From Nitrososphaera_A sp036522495 (GTDB lineage Archaea; Thermoproteota; Nitrososphaeria; Nitrososphaerales; Nitrososphaeraceae): DNA of 11,722 nt. The notes beneath the pieces were generated by a model. It ran no database searches, was not told the DNA's origin, and saw nothing but the letters and a program-made list of their open reading frames with translations. The stretch covers positions 1 to 11,722 of the forward strand of contig DATDFS010000104.1 in the NCBI GenBank assembly GCA_036522495.1. The letters run 5' to 3'. Positions 1 through 6,540 of this stretch are shown one piece after another; positions within the stretch are counted from its first letter, which is position 1, and every line of letters begins with the position of its first letter. Both the position numbers and the translations under genes were made by a program.

Positions 1-2
1 TA

Positions 3-98
3 CCTTTTGGCATCAGCTGCCTAATAGACAGAGTTTTAAATAAAGGCATGAGCATACAAAATTCTACTCCTGTCATTGAAATAATAGAACAAGATTGA
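3..98 (+). pseudogene. C-terminal coding fragment at the window edge, possibly dehydrogenase-like
   Basis: The frame is open from the window edge for 31 codons and ends at TGA 96-98. The segment reads PFGISCLIDRVLNKGMSIQN followed by a short acidic tail. The pattern of a hydrophobic stretch, 'NKGMSIQ' and then 'TPV' faintly recalls the C-terminal part of zinc-dependent alcohol/formaldehyde dehydrogenases ('KG.tI..GqtPV'), but it stops earlier than those proteins do. It may be the true 3' end of a gene outside the window or a truncated remnant. The family guess is weak. Confidence 0.22.
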
Positions 99-266
99 TG
101 TGAGAATGATGAACTTGGGTTGGACGATTCTCACAAGATCGTTTATTGAAAAACAAATATTTTAGAACTCTTTCTTCTTAACACTTTGAATGCGCCTCAT
201 GCTGCCATTTTTCTACTATATATTTTCTTTAATAATCATCGACACTAGAAACAACAAAATGCAACA

Positions 267-386
267 TCACTTTTGAAATAGAATATTCAACGGTGCTTGG
301 CGATTCTGAATATATGGACCTAATTTTACACCCTTTGTAGTTAGAGGTTCCAAAAGTATCAGTTTGTTCACTTCGTCACCAAGCAT
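267..386 (-). CDS. Possible small protein of 39 aa, unrecognised
   Basis: An ATG at 386-384 on the minus strand opens 39 codons ending in TGA (269-267). The product starts MLGDEVNKLILLEPLTTKGV and ends in a basic NILFQK tail, with mixed hydrophobic and charged residues typical of folded protein rather than random AT-rich translation. A TATA-like CTTATAAT (436-429, minus) lies about 46 nt before the ATG, a slightly long but usable distance. The open frame continues about 10 codons upstream of the ATG, so this may also be the end of a larger decayed gene. I do not recognise a family. It could be a chance ORF. Confidence 0.27.
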   Translation of the reverse strand: MLGDEVNKLILLEPLTTKGVKLGPYIQNRQAPLNILFQK

Positions 387-420
387 CAACTTCGTGTGTT
401 GGCCTTTGGTGCTATCGATA

Positions 421-525
421 ATGTATTATTATAAGTACAAAAAGGGTTAATATAATAATATATATTACTACGATTATTTAATATTAATTATATATATTGA
501 TCTATAATAATTAATATATTACAAT
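421..525. other. Very AT-rich intergenic stretch with imperfect inverted repeat
   Basis: This stretch is almost entirely A and T and has no convincing coding frame on either strand. Within it, an arm at about 479-496 (TAATATTAATTATATATA) is nearly the inverse of 503-521 (TATAATAATTAATATATTA) around a short TTGATC centre. It could be an easily melted or promoter-rich region, or simply relaxed non-coding DNA. No gene was found between the small minus-strand ORF and about 880. Confidence 0.4.
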
Positions 526-882
526 CAGTAGAGTCTGCAAAAAGAAATTAAGCAGGACTGGAACTAGATAAGCTATCTTTTAAGGATTCTTCCAGTTTTT
601 CTTGACCACTAATGCTCTAAACATATGCTCAGGATTCTAAATTGATTTTTTTAGCGCTTTCCCACTTTGTCAGCAGATATACCATCAAAGTAAAAGAAAT
701 TAGAGCATCGAGACACCTTGTTCGACCAATCCATTCGACTGTTTATCTATCCTCAGAGGTGGTAGACTCAATCTACGACCAAATTTTGTATGTTACATTA
801 ACAGGATATTTTTTAGCTTCCATCGTATAAAATTCGGTTAATCAGATGACTAGGTCATTACCAAAACTACAGCTAATAATAT

Positions 883-1002
883 ATGCTAGAATCAAAGAAA
901 CAAGACACAAAATGGACAAAGCGTATTTTAGATCAGATACTGATAGATTGTGGATTCAGATAGAGACGCTACAATGGGGTTTGGCGCAAATATGTAGATT
1001 AA
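883..1002 (+). pseudogene. Degenerate coding-like fragment, unrecognised
   Basis: From ATG 883 the frame gives 26 residues starting MLESKKQDTKWTKRILDQIL, then TAG at 961-963. The same frame continues with RRYNGVWRKYVD before TAA at 1000-1002. Basic/aromatic composition on both sides of the stop suggests one former coding sequence broken by a nonsense change. No family was recognised and the call is weak. It overlaps the next fragment in another frame, so at most one of the two is likely to be ancestral in the overlap. Confidence 0.18.
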
Positions 1003-1240
1003 TGCAATAGCGTTATTTACATTCACCAATTTACCTCTTTTAACACTTCAAGCTTTTGGCCCCAACACTATTGATTCACTTGAACTACCTTCTGATAATG
1101 GTAAACTTTCGAAAAGAGGAAGTTGGCAAACTGGGAATTTAATTGAAATCAGCAAAGTAAAGAAATCCTTGGAAAAAGACTATAATATAGATCCGTTCGC
1201 TACTGAGATAAGTATCAAGACTAAAGTTAACATATCCTGA
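974..1240 (+). pseudogene. Possible decayed exported protein, about 88 codons with one early stop
   Basis: Starting at ATG 974 the frame reads MGFGANM, TAG (995-997), then 80 open codons to TGA 1238-1240. The first part after the stop is hydrophobic (NAIALFTFTNLPLLTLQAFG) and looks like a signal peptide ending in an L-Q-A cleavage site. It is followed by a soluble-looking stretch containing SWQTGNLIEISKVKKSLEKD. The segment after the stop has no ATG, GTG or TTG start near its beginning. The best reading is a secreted-protein remnant inactivated by the TAG. It is short for a functional domain and I do not recognise it. Confidence 0.28.
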
Positions 1241-1361
1241 TATTCTACCAATTCTTTTTTCTACGACAAAAGGAGAGACTACCCTTAAATCATACATCCA
1301 CTGGCTTTCTTGCCTTTTAATTAGTTATAGAGATTGAGATATTCCGGAAATTTACATATAT

Positions 1362-1368
1362 AAAAAAA
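1362..1368 (-). terminator. T-tract terminator after the ATP-grasp gene
   Basis: On the minus strand a run of seven T begins 18 nt after the stop codon of the ATP-grasp gene. Oligo-T tracts just downstream of stop codons are the usual intrinsic termination signal of archaeal RNA polymerase. No hairpin is needed and none is seen. Confidence 0.5.
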
Positions 1369-1385
1369 CAATAACAGCTATCTTA

Positions 1386-2498
1386 TTAAAAATAATTTAA
1401 TATGAATGAATTATTATCATCGACGGTTTCCAATTTTCCAGTATAATAAATATTTTCATATGTAGCATGTGGGACATAAACCTCATTCCAGTATCTTAGG
1501 CATACTAACCTCTGATATCCGTCGATTCTGATATCTTCGCCTAGAATTGTATTCCGGAATACAATATCCGGTTCGTTTATTCCTGCTGCAGAACGCATAG
1601 GACATGTTGCTGAAAAACGCGGATTGATTTCAAATATTTTCGGTTCACTTCCTTTGAGTTTAGCTTGGATATTAATGGCTCCTCTAGCTCCCAACTTTAG
1701 AGCAACTTCTTCAGCGGATCTTCGTATATTTTCAAAGCTATCGATAAAGGCCTTGTAAGTTTGTCCACTCTTTACTATTTTTCGAATTGATATTGAAGAC
1801 ATAACATACTTTCCAGACCTATCGACTGTAACACCAGATGTGAACTCTGCATTGTTACTATTATTAATATTGCTACTATCACCATCACTACCCTCATCAT
1901 CCTTCAGGTACTCTTGAAGCAGAGGGTTCCAACCTGCTTTTTGAATTTTAGAAATAGCATATTTCATTTCATCCCTGTCGTTTACTATGTAAAAATGCTT
2001 TGAGCCATATCCTTCTCTGGGTTTTACAACTATAGGAAAACCAAACTCTTGGATGAATTTTTCGTTATCTTCAGGTAAAGAAGATGCAGCACAAGGTAGA
2101 TTATTTGCATTTATGAATTCAAAGGTCCTCCACTTGTCTCTAGAAGTAATAATTACTTCTATTGGATTTGTTAATACTTTTGCATCTGTCTCATCTTCTA
2201 TTCGTTCCCTTGCATTCACCACTGTGGACAATTCTTCGTCAGATCCTACGTAAATTGCATGAATGTTTTGTTCTTTACTAATATCGATGATCGAATCTAT
2301 ATAGCTTGGAGATGATGCTGATGGTATCAAAACACCGCTATCGCATCTATAAAGACCTGCTGCCTGCGCACTTAAATCAGCTGCAATAATTTTGTATTTT
2401 ACAGGAGAGTTATTAGATGCATTCGCTAGTTTCAATGATTTTATAATTCCCTGTGCTACGATACCCCCTGCAGCAGTTACCAGTATGTTTGCCGTCAT
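1386..2498 (-). CDS. ATP-grasp ligase, CarB/PylC-like
   Basis: The product is 370 aa. It belongs to the ATP-grasp superfamily, whose members activate a carboxylate as acyl-phosphate and join it to an amine or thiol. Near the N-terminus lies a Rossmann-like motif (NILVTAAGGIVAQG), as in carbamoyl-phosphate synthase/PylC-type proteins. The central ATP-grasp core has VVKPREGYGSK, and the Mg-ATP motif FEINPRFS lies about 80 residues from the C-terminus. A Ser/Asn/Asp-rich insert (DEGSDGDSSNINNSNNAEF) splits the ATP-grasp lobe at a loop. The frame continues upstream to GTG 2582, adding 28 Lys/Asn-rich residues. I prefer ATG 2498 because a TATA box (TTATAAAA, 2538-2531) lies inside that extension at near-leaderless distance. 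It follows the BshC-like gene by about 136 bp (52 bp from the upstream GTG), so co-transcription is also possible. The substrate is unknown. Confidence 0.9.
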   Translation of the reverse strand: MTANILVTAAGGIVAQGIIKSLKLANASNNSPVKYKIIAADLSAQAAGLYRCDSGVLIPSASSPSYIDSIIDISKEQNIHAIYVGSDEELSTVVNARERIEDETDAKVLTNPIEVIITSRDKWRTFEFINANNLPCAASSLPEDNEKFIQEFGFPIVVKPREGYGSKHFYIVNDRDEMKYAISKIQKAGWNPLLQEYLKDDEGSDGDSSNINNSNNAEFTSGVTVDRSGKYVMSSISIRKIVKSGQTYKAFIDSFENIRRSAEEVALKLGARGAINIQAKLKGSEPKIFEINPRFSATCPMRSAAGINEPDIVFRNTILGEDIRIDGYQRLVCLRYWNEVYVPHATYENIYYTGKLETVDDNNSFILNYF

Positions 2499-2530
2499 TG
2501 TCTTCTTGGATTCGTCATAGTTTTCCTGTT

Positions 2531-2538
2531 TTTTATAA
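2531..2538 (-). promoter_or_regulatory. TATA box for the ATP-grasp gene
   Basis: TTATAAAA on the minus strand is centred about 36 nt before ATG 2498, giving an expected 5' UTR of about 10 nt. It lies downstream of the alternative GTG start, which argues against that start if this promoter is used. Confidence 0.45.
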
Positions 2539-2634
2539 TTGTTGTTTTTTTCTTTTCTTTTTACACACACCATACGCCACACACATATACACTCTATACA
2601 AAATCCACGTTTTGGGTCGTCTTCTTTTCCTCTT

Positions 2635-4623
2635 TTACTTCTTGGTAGCGGTAGTAGTACTGGTTGTCGGTATTGCTCCCGTCATCATAAGAATTGGTGC
2701 AGCTAAACTGTTTTCATTATTTAGTAAATGCCCACGCCATTGTATTTGTGTGTTGGCCATTCCAAAATTAACAGCATAGTCTACAAAACAAGGACTCATT
2801 TCTACAGCATTCTTAACCTTATATGTAATCTTGATAAGCCGACGGATTTTTCGCTGCTCTTCCTTCAAATTAAACAGCTCTAAAAGAAGCGTCTCTATGG
2901 ATTTGCCAGATTTTAGTCGCCTGTTTCTTTCCTCTATAAGAGGTCGTATTTTATCTCCATATTCAGCATCCTTTTGCTTTAATGATTGCAGGTATGGCAT
3001 AACATCAGACTGCTTTGTCAGCTCTACAAGTTCCAAAGCCTCTAACTGTCCAATGCCATGGTAGACATCCCTAGAAGGCCAGACCAGAGTCAGAGACGGC
3101 ATATTAATCGACAATTCTTTGAAGGCAATGCTGCCAACTACAGTATAATCCATGCTGCCTCCAGTACCAGATGCATAACATGTAACTCCAAGGTCCCTAG
3201 AAAGCAATAATAGTATTGGAATCGCTCGTGGGGAAAGCTGATGAAGAACATGTTCTTCTTTTAAACGCTCCAACGTATGCTTATTGCCTAGGTTTATCTG
3301 AAGATCACTTTTGCAGGATAAACATTTACCTTTAAGTATTATTTGTTTTTGTACTTTTTTTTCTTCTTTTTGTTGTTGTAGTGGTAGATCTTCTCGTTCT
3401 TCTACTACCCCAGTTCTTCGTTGTTCTTGTTGTTGTATTAATAGCTCTTTCTCATAAATCTTTACAGAAGCCTTGCCGCCGCATTTGCAGTGAAGCCAGA
3501 CAGGTGCATTGAGATATGAACTTGCGCTTACACCAGTATCCACACCGTGGCGCAGAAACATACTTTCAGCTTTTCTTAATGCATCAGAATATCTGTTAAA
3601 ATTAGAAATCAAATACCCAAAACCGTCTGCAAAAACTGAAGACATCTCGGTAAGTCTTACAAACAAGGTATCATATCCCCACACCCTATTTACGATTTGC
3701 GACATCAAGAAAGAATTAAAATCTGAATAAGATTTTGCTTTTGAGCATGAGAGCTCTACTTCCTGCCAGAACTGCTCAAAATTATCACGGATATAGGATT
3801 TATTAGATGCAGATGAAATTAAAGATGATGCAGAATTCTTCCGTATCCAAGAAGTTATCTGTTTTCTCCAGTAATTTAAAACTGTCTGTCCTGGTACTGG
3901 CATATTAGAAGCCATTTGCCATTTCTCTGAGGTACTAACTGGTAGTCTAAGTTCAAGCCTTCCCAAAGAATGTTTTACACTTGGCAGTAGGGCAAGTCGA
4001 ATCCAGCCATCCATAAAATCATGATCAACTATAAGAAACAAGTTGACAATTTTTTTGCTGGTAAGGTCTTTCCCTTCCTCTTCTCCTCTCCAGCCTGCCC
4101 CCATCTGTTCCATTTTTTCTCCCCTTCCTTCTTCATGCTGCTTCTCCTTCTCCTTCTCCTTCTTTTCTACTTCATTTTTGAGAGTCTGAAGCAGGACAAT
4201 TTTTTTGAATACACCGCTATATGCAAAAAGGTTGGGTTGATGTATTGAGACAAATAGCTTTGTCGATGGATCCTTTAATAACACAATACTATTACTTACA
4301 GCCTTCGTCATCGTGCCTGCTTCCGAATGAAATTTACTGATGACTTTCTGTAACTTCACTCTGTTATTTAAGATAGAATCATTTACGGGTGGAGGAGGTG
4401 AATAAGAAGAAGTATTATTATTGATTATCTCTAACATTCTATCAATGGCATCTGGGAAACTATCTGGTATTGATGATATAAACTGGGAGACTATAGGATC
4501 TTTAACCCTTTCATATTTTGAAAATAACGACTTTGCACCTCTACTATGTGGCCTCTCGTCGTCTAATGTTGTTGTTTTTGTAGGAGGACGAGCAGGTGGG
4601 TCTGTGGAGGAATTTATCAACAT
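2635..4623 (-). CDS. BshC-like protein with a zinc-ribbon-like insert
   Basis: The product is about 662 aa; residue numbers below count from the upstream GTG 4641. It resembles BshC, the putative enzyme that adds cysteine to glucosaminyl-malate in bacillithiol synthesis. Seen motifs are VSIHQPNLFAYSGVF (131-145, matching BshC 'GHQPGLFTGP'), FLIVDHDF (202-209, matching 'W.agEDHDF'), and LSPRAIPILLLL followed by ASGTGGSMDY (469-499, matching 'FSPNVLLRP...GGPGEIaY'). A coiled, charged C-terminal region follows. The usual length is about 540 aa. The extra length is a Pro/Thr/Ser-rich N-terminus, a Lys/Glu repeat insert between HQP and DHDF (157-197), and a Cys4 insert (CKC at 385-387, CLSC at 440-443) interrupted by Gln/Glu repeats. 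I prefer ATG 4623 because the TATA box directly abuts GTG 4641, so the GTG would not be transcribed. The exact reaction is unknown; BshC-family membership is a motif-based judgement. Confidence 0.82.
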   Translation of the reverse strand: MLINSSTDPPARPPTKTTTLDDERPHSRGAKSLFSKYERVKDPIVSQFISSIPDSFPDAIDRMLEIINNNTSSYSPPPPVNDSILNNRVKLQKVISKFHSEAGTMTKAVSNSIVLLKDPSTKLFVSIHQPNLFAYSGVFKKIVLLQTLKNEVEKKEKEKEKQHEEGRGEKMEQMGAGWRGEEEGKDLTSKKIVNLFLIVDHDFMDGWIRLALLPSVKHSLGRLELRLPVSTSEKWQMASNMPVPGQTVLNYWRKQITSWIRKNSASSLISSASNKSYIRDNFEQFWQEVELSCSKAKSYSDFNSFLMSQIVNRVWGYDTLFVRLTEMSSVFADGFGYLISNFNRYSDALRKAESMFLRHGVDTGVSASSYLNAPVWLHCKCGGKASVKIYEKELLIQQQEQRRTGVVEEREDLPLQQQKEEKKVQKQIILKGKCLSCKSDLQINLGNKHTLERLKEEHVLHQLSPRAIPILLLLSRDLGVTCYASGTGGSMDYTVVGSIAFKELSINMPSLTLVWPSRDVYHGIGQLEALELVELTKQSDVMPYLQSLKQKDAEYGDKIRPLIEERNRRLKSGKSIETLLLELFNLKEEQRKIRRLIKITYKVKNAVEMSPCFVDYAVNFGMANTQIQWRGHLLNNENSLAAPILMMTGAIPTTSTTTATKK
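4141..4164. repeat. Hexanucleotide microsatellite inside the BshC-like gene
   Basis: Four tandem CTTCTC units (the last imperfect) read on the minus strand as alternating Lys/Glu codons (KEKEKEK). They lie in the variable insert between the HQP and DHDF motifs, so unit gain or loss would keep the frame and lengthen or shorten a surface loop. Confidence 0.7.
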
Positions 4624-4641
4624 AGTATCCGACTCCAACAC

Positions 4642-4650
4642 TTATATAAA
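4642..4650 (-). promoter_or_regulatory. TATA box of the BshC-like/ATP-grasp gene set
   Basis: TTTATATAA on the minus strand is a near-consensus archaeal TATA box. Its centre lies about 23 nt before ATG 4623, predicting a leaderless or nearly leaderless transcript. Its upstream edge overlaps the first bases of a long imperfect palindrome. Confidence 0.6.
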
Positions 4651-4690
4651 CAAATAACACCATCCGTAAAAAAGGATGCTCTTATTTGTT
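4649..4690. repeat. Imperfect 42-bp palindrome next to the TATA box (possible operator)
   Basis: AACAAATAA (4649-4657) and CATCC (4661-4665) are mirrored exactly by GGATG (4674-4678) and TTATTTGTT (4682-4690). Unpaired CAC and CTC triplets separate the two blocks symmetrically, and the central loop is GTAAAAAA. Fourteen of the paired positions are perfect. It lies where an archaeal activator or repressor would bind, directly upstream of the TATA box, so an operator is the simplest reading. A transcribed hairpin is less likely because no gene ends here. Confidence 0.6.
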
Positions 4691-4950
4691 GGGATGCCTA
4701 CAGACTATTAATAAGAGGTTGATTTGATTTGGGAAACACAGCATACACAATTTTTTTGTTGTGAGACAATGCAGATATAAATTATGATACAAGAGCCATC
4801 ACTGTTGTTAATAGTCAAGTATGTTGTTGCATGTACACACATCTAGCAACACATAATAATCAACAATAGCCAATTACCTACAACATAAGAGAATTTAACA
4901 TATATTTAGTAGTGGTAAGAAAAAACAAGAGTTTAGCAAGCCCTGACAAT
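4691..4950. other. Divergent intergenic region
   Basis: This region lies between the palindrome of the BshC-like gene and the TATA box of the plus-strand gene. It is AT-rich. It contains scattered short inverted matches (for example TGTTGC and GCAACA around 4821-4855) but no convincing coding frame or RNA gene. A minus-strand frame entering from 5153 is treated as a shadow. Confidence 0.4.
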
Positions 4951-4958
4951 TTTATATA
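4951..4958 (+). promoter_or_regulatory. TATA box for the 244-aa gene
   Basis: TTTATATA is centred about 34 nt before ATG 4989, so the expected leader is only some 8 nt. No ribosome-binding site is seen, consistent with a near-leaderless mRNA. Confidence 0.55.
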
Positions 4959-4988
4959 ACGGTTAAGCATCTGTCTAAGGTTGCACAA

Positions 4989-5723
4989 ATGAAAAGAAAT
5001 AAACGATCCCAAGGCATAAGAGATAAAAATGCACGTAAGAATTACAATAATAATATTAAGGTTAGTAATAGCAAGAGCAGGTTTGACGTCAATAGTTCCA
5101 AGGAAACACATTCTCCTCCTCCTTCCTCCTCCATCAACTCTTCGTTGATGCAAAAATCATTATCAGCAGCAACAATAACAAAAAAGCAAGGAGAAAAAAC
5201 ATCATCTGGAGTCATTGACCCTTCAAAATATGAACCAGCGAGAGAAAAGGAAGAAGGAGAGTCATTATCAGCAGCGACTATTTATGAAAAAGATATGTGG
5301 AACAGGAAGAATGAATTTTTTGGTATCCAGAATGATGAATCAATAAGTCCTGAAATGTCGGTAAGTACCAAGCTTTCAGCTAGTCCTGATAGCATCAATA
5401 GCAATTCGAATTTTTCGAATGCAAATTTAGTTATAATAGAAAAAGAAGTGGAACAACAACAACCATCCACTTTCACCGATAAAATGAATGATGGGAAAAG
5501 GAATTTTGGGAACAATAAGAGCAATATCAAGAATAACAATAACTATAATAATCCACACATTGGTGGTACTAGTATTGGTAAGTTGCAAGACCCAGCGATA
5601 GCTTGGTTTGACATGTACAACGAATTTTCTAGGAGCGCTGCAAGGATGACGGAGCGTTGGCTTAACCTCTTTTGGAATCCTTGGATAACAACCGAGAGAA
5701 AAAACAACAACACTAAAAAATAA
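4989..5723 (+). CDS. Hypothetical 244-aa, largely disordered protein with an aromatic C-terminal motif
   Basis: I do not recognise a named family. Residues 1-35 are basic (MKRNKRSQGIRDKNARK...), and about residues 36-195 are Ser/Asn/Lys/Glu-rich and probably disordered, ending in an Asn run. The segment SLSAATI occurs twice (57-63 and 92-98), from a direct DNA repeat 105 bp apart. The only ordered-looking part is at 201-232: DPAIAWFDMYNEFSRSAARM, then TERWLNLFWNPW, an amphipathic and Trp/Phe-rich helix pair. Such a segment could bind a partner protein, a membrane surface or a polyester granule (PhaE/phasin-like), but that is speculation. No signal peptide or membrane helix is seen. The TATA box supports expression. 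The gene diverges from the BshC-like gene, leaving about 365 bp between their starts. Confidence 0.65.
   Translation: MKRNKRSQGIRDKNARKNYNNNIKVSNSKSRFDVNSSKETHSPPPSSSINSSLMQKSLSAATITKKQGEKTSSGVIDPSKYEPAREKEEGESLSAATIYEKDMWNRKNEFFGIQNDESISPEMSVSTKLSASPDSINSNSNFSNANLVIIEKEVEQQQPSTFTDKMNDGKRNFGNNKSNIKNNNNYNNPHIGGTSIGKLQDPAIAWFDMYNEFSRSAARMTERWLNLFWNPWITTERKNNNTKK
5157..5275 (+). repeat. Direct repeat encoding SLSAATI
   Basis: TCATTATCAGCAGC occurs identically at 5157-5170 and 5262-5275, a spacing of 105 bp (35 codons), followed by similar Thr/Ile codons. Both copies are in frame and give the same heptapeptide, suggesting a small duplication or a repeated interaction motif in a disordered linker. 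Confidence 0.6.
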
Positions 5724-5860
5724 AGGTGGAATGACTAAAAAAGCAAAAATTCCAAAGTCTTATCAACTAACTTTTTGAATTCTCCAATTCGATAAAATAA
5801 CCGAGTGTGGGCGTAATAACTGCCATAAAATCCATCATTTGTCTTCCATACAACAACGTC

Positions 5861-5983
5861 CTATTCCGCCTCCTCCTCAAGGTCGTCATCATCCTCTTCA
5901 TCTTCTAACTCGTCTTGTTCGTCATCTTCTAACTCATGGTTTTCTTCTTTAATTTCTTCTCTTTTGGTTCCATCTTCGCTCAT
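5861..5983 (-). CDS. Possible 40-aa highly acidic small protein
   Basis: ATG at 5983-5981 opens 40 codons to TAG. The product begins MSEDGTKREEIKEENHELED and continues with a run of Asp and Glu (EDEEDDDDLEEEAE at the end), about two-thirds acidic residues. A TATA-like TTATTAAG (6017-6010, minus) lies about 31 nt before the start, the spacing used by neighbouring genes. Very acidic tails of this type occur on nucleic-acid-associated or chaperone-like proteins, but a free 40-aa version has no assigned role that I know. The purine-rich repeat could alternatively be a simple-sequence tract that happens to stay open. Confidence 0.42.
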   Translation of the reverse strand: MSEDGTKREEIKEENHELEDDEQDELEDEEDDDDLEEEAE

Positions 5984-6357
5984 TACGAATATGGTAAACC
6001 CATAGATACTTAATAACTACTTGCACGCTACGCTATGTATAGCAGGTCTTTCTATATACATATATAAAAAGAACCATATAGGATATTACTATAAACTGGA
6101 GTTTTATATTGCAATATAAAAACTCGACAATTCCGTGAATTATTCATCATTCTAAACCTAATAATAACAATTGGGAAAATTTTTTTTAAATGCATCAAAA
6201 ATAATGGCTAAGGGAAGCATATCGGATACAAGTGATGATTCAACAGCAAACATTCTGATTCAAAAATCATCGACATGATTTCGTATATTCATTCTTCTCC
6301 TGTTATTCTGTATAGAATAAAAGCTTAGTTTCATTGTTTTTGAATAAATTAATAAGA
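5984..6357. other. Intergenic region with palindrome and TATA-like tracts
   Basis: Apart from the 18-bp palindrome, this region holds AT tracts such as TATATAAAAAG near 6061 and a 24-codon ORF (6204-6278, starting MAKGSISDT). That ORF has no supporting signal and was not called. No RNA gene was seen. Confidence 0.4.
6099..6125. repeat. Intergenic palindrome with an 18-bp perfect core
   Basis: TTTATATTGCAATATAAA (6103-6120) is its own reverse complement. It is flanked by GAG and CTC with one extra A/T, so the symmetry spans 27 bp. There is no loop, so it is better as a dimer-binding operator than as an RNA hairpin. Each half also resembles a TATA box (TTTATATT) pointing outwards. Confidence 0.6.
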
Positions 6358-6474
6358 ATGAAGAGTGACATATATAACACAATAGAAAAAAAGGAAGAAG
6401 TAGACGAAATAGTGATCAATCAATTAAAAGTCATCTGCTTGAAAGGCAATTTTGTACCTGGGGGTTTACCATAG
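6358..6474 (+). CDS. Possible 38-aa small protein
   Basis: ATG 6358 opens 38 codons to TAG. The product begins MKSDIYNTIEKKEEVDEIVI and ends CLKGNFVPGGLP: a charged amphipathic helix followed by a short hydrophobic and Gly/Pro end. AATAAAAG around 6316-6323 could serve as a weak TATA element about 40 nt upstream. The composition looks protein-like, but the length allows chance. It lies on the same strand 66 bp before the membrane-protein gene and could be its leader or partner. No family was recognised. Confidence 0.3.
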   Translation: MKSDIYNTIEKKEEVDEIVINQLKVICLKGNFVPGGLP

Positions 6475-6540
6475 CTTTGGCTCTTCAGCAACGAAAAACT
6501 GAAAAAGTTATAGAATGAAGAATGGAGGGTGAGATATGGC

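Noticed and set aside
642..830. 62-codon plus-strand ORF starting at TTG
   Set aside because: No recognisable motif, no TATA box at useful distance, located in the eroded first kilobase. Kept only as a possible remnant.
2453..2779. 108-codon plus-strand ORF over the junction of the BshC-like and ATP-grasp genes
   Set aside because: Antisense to two well-supported genes. Leu/Phe/Cys-rich pattern typical of shadow frames.
4123..4164. Tandem CTTCTC units as a CRISPR-like or satellite array
   Set aside because: Units are contiguous without spacers and lie in frame inside a gene. It is a coding microsatellite.
2635..4623. Calling a full bacillithiol pathway
   Set aside because: Only a BshC-like protein is present. 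No BshA-type glycosyltransferase or BshB-type deacetylase is seen, and the glycosyltransferase at 9336 is of the polyprenyl-phosphate GT2 type.
4878..5153. 91-codon minus-strand ORF with a hydrophobic segment
   Set aside because: It lies antisense to the TATA box and N-terminus of the 244-aa gene. Its Arg/Gly-rich start is the complement of the Pro/Ser codons, so it is a shadow.
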